Below are positions 58,542 to 64,000 of a stretch of 64,000 nt of DNA, one piece after another. The DNA comes from Paraconexibacter sp040581415 (lineage in GTDB: Bacteria; Actinomycetota; Thermoleophilia; Solirubrobacterales; Solirubrobacteraceae). Every line of letters starts with the position of its first letter. Position 1 is the first letter of the stretch. Below the pieces are notes generated by a model, which saw only the letters and a program-made list of their open reading frames with translations, ran no database searches and had not been told where the DNA came from. The stretch lies in NCBI RefSeq assembly GCF_040581415.1, contig NZ_CP114014.1:3906001-3970000 (forward strand). Reading direction: 5' to 3'. The position numbers and the translations under genes were made by a program.

Positions 58542-60046
58542 TTAGAGGCCGGGGTTCGCCTTCGCCGGCGGGCCCTCGGGGCCCTCGTCCGCGTCCCCGC
58601 CGCCGACCAGCGCCGGCTCGGCGCCCGCAAGCGTGCTCAGGTAGCGATCGGCCATCCGGGCCGCCTGCCGACCCTCGTTGATGGCCCACACGATCAGCGA
58701 CTGGCCACGGCGGCAGTCGCCGGCCGCGAAGACGCCGGGCTGCGACGTCTCGTAGGTCGGCGCCTTGATGTTCCCGCGCGGGTCCTTGCCCAGGCCGAAC
58801 TGGTCCAGCAGCCCCGGCTCGGGGTGCAGGAAGCCCATCGCGAGCAGGACGAGGTCGGCCTTGAAGACGCCCTCGGTCCCCTCGACGGGCGCGAACGGCG
58901 GCGCGGGTGCAGCGCTGGCGTAGTGCAGCTCCGCGACCCCGCCGGACTCGTTGCCGACCAGGTGCGTCGTGACGATCGAGTAGTCCTGCTCGGCCTTCTC
59001 GACGGCCTTGCCCTCCTCCATCGCGTAGGAGAGCCGGTACTTCTGCGGCCACAGGGGCCACGGCGTGCGGTCGTCGGGACGGCTCGAGGGCGGTTCGGGC
59101 AGGAGCTCCAGCTGGATGACCTCCAGCGCGCCCTCGCGCAGGGAGTTGCCGACGCAGTCCGCGCCGGTGTCCCCGCCGCCGATGACGACGACGTTCTTGC
59201 CGGCGGCGGTGATCTCCTTCGGCGACACGTCACCGGCGGCCACCGCGCGGTTGCGGACGTAGAGGTAGTCCATCGCGGGGTGGATGCCGTCGAGCTCACG
59301 GCCCGGGACGTCCAGGTCGCGCGGGACCCGCGAGCCGGTGGAGAGCACGATCGCGTCGTACTCCTCCTGCAGCTGGTCGGCGGTGACGTCGACGCCGATG
59401 TCGACCCCCGTGCGGATGTCGACGCCCTCGGCGCGGAGCTGGTCCGCGCGGCGCTCGATGACCCACTTCTCGATCTTGAAGTCCGGGACGCCGAAGCGCA
59501 TCAGGCCGCCGACCGCCTCGTCGCGCTCGAACAGCACCACCGTGTGGCCGGCGCGGCGCAGCTGCTGCGCCGCCGCGAGGCCGGCAGGACCGCCGCCGAT
59601 GACGGCGACCTTGCGCCCGGTCTCGACGGACGGCGGTTCGGGGACGACCCAGCCGTTCTCCCAGGCGGTGTCGATGATCGAGTTCTCGACCTGCTTGATC
59701 GTGACGGCGTCGCCCTCGCGGATCTCCAGCACGCAGGCGGCCTCGCACGGGGCGGGGCACAGGCGGCCGGTGAACTCCGGGAAGTTGTTCGTCGCGTGCA
59801 GCTGGCGGATCGCGTCCTGCCAGCGGTCGCGGAACACCAGGTCGTTCCAGTCCGGGATCAGGTTGCCGAGCGGGCAGCCGTTGTGGCAGAACGGGACGCC
59901 GCAGTCCATGCAGCGGGCGCCCTGCTCGCGCAGCTCCTCGACCGGCTTGGGGACGAGGAACTCCTCGTAGTTGGAGAGCCGCTCGCTCGCGTCGCTGTAC
60001 TTGACGTTCGAGCGCTCGATCTTCAGGAAACCTCCGAGCTCACCCA

Positions 60047-60047
<1 letters not shown>
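58542..60047 (-). CDS. gltD: Glutamate synthase small subunit
   Basis: The 501-residue flavo-iron-sulfur subunit supplies electrons from NADPH to the large subunit for glutamate formation. It has an N-terminal Fe-S region (CMDCGVPFCHNGCPLGN and CPAPCEAACV), the FAD motif VAVIGGGPAGLAAAQQL, and the NADPH motif VVVIGGGDTGADCVGNSL, then the C-terminal FAD contact GVFAAGDCRRGQSLIVWAINEGRQAA. Its ATG overlaps the gltB stop by one base (TGATG), so they form one operon. Confidence 0.96.

Positions 60048-64000
<3,953 letters not shown>

Overview
The window is about 70-73% GC, densely coded on both strands, with many 1-4 base stop/start overlaps. It looks like chromosomal DNA of a high-GC actinobacterium. 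The mix of genes (ChoD-like GMC oxidoreductase, delta-60 and NHL-repeat secreted proteins, sigma-factor/zinc-finger fusion, S33 and trypsin-like exoproteins, many transcripts that look leaderless) fits the Thermoleophilia/Solirubrobacterales best; that placement is an inference, since no rRNA gene is present. I see no tRNA, rRNA, CRISPR array, insertion sequence or phage gene, and no gene-free stretch longer than about 300 bases.

Layout. 1-3.2 kb: end of a CcdA-type membrane gene, a small exported protein, argS and rlmH. 3.4-5.8 kb: an operon for two paralogous exported proteins and a membrane-anchored surface protein. 5.9-9.8 kb: an M48 protease, then phosphoesterase, putative lipoprotein and Ser/Thr kinase genes in one overlapping operon. 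9.8-17 kb: tgt, a MarR regulator with a palindromic site, acyl-CoA dehydrogenase, a delta-60 repeat exoprotein followed by a tandem intergenic repeat, and an acyl-CoA synthetase. 17-22.5 kb: trypsin-like protease, geranylgeranyl-reductase-like flavoprotein, class-III aminotransferase, GMC oxidoreductase. 22.6-29.2 kb: a cluster resembling the enterobacterial ynjBCD-ynjF locus (binding protein, two permeases, ATPase) plus a methyltransferase, a MerA/Lpd-like flavoprotein and a convergent CDP-alcohol phosphatidyltransferase. 29.3-34.3 kb: NHL-repeat exoprotein, small membrane protein, acyltransferase and glycosyltransferase. 34.4-40.4 kb: an amine/polyamine-utilisation cluster (glutamine-synthetase-like ligase, GntR regulator, APC permease, aldehyde dehydrogenase, SDR), ending in an inverted pair of the intergenic repeat. 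40.5-46.4 kb: LacI regulator with a tandem palindrome, K+/H+ antiporter behind a VapBC-like pair, and ridA-ilvA. 46.4-54.8 kb: exopeptidase, thioredoxin-fold YyaL-like protein, sigma factor, zinc-binding hypothetical protein, glycoside-hydrolase-like protein, TetR regulator. 55-64 kb: exported protein, clpP, SRPBCC-ArsR pair, duplicated-domain lipoprotein, gltD and the 5'-truncated gltB.

Regulation can partly be read from the DNA. Two promoters in the amine cluster share an operator-like motif over the -35 box with 18-base spacers. The TetR gene and the GMC oxidoreductase gene, 32 kb apart, share a 16-base palindrome (14 of 16 identical) placed identically over TTGACG-N18-TAGGxT promoters, so a TetR-GMC regulon is predicted. 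The MarR, LacI and ArsR genes each have their own palindromes. The strongest candidates for something undescribed are the bipartite intergenic repeat (15.3-15.5 and 40.4-40.5 kb), the exported-protein triad at 3.4-5.8 kb, and the actinobacterial version of the uncharacterised ynj transport cluster.
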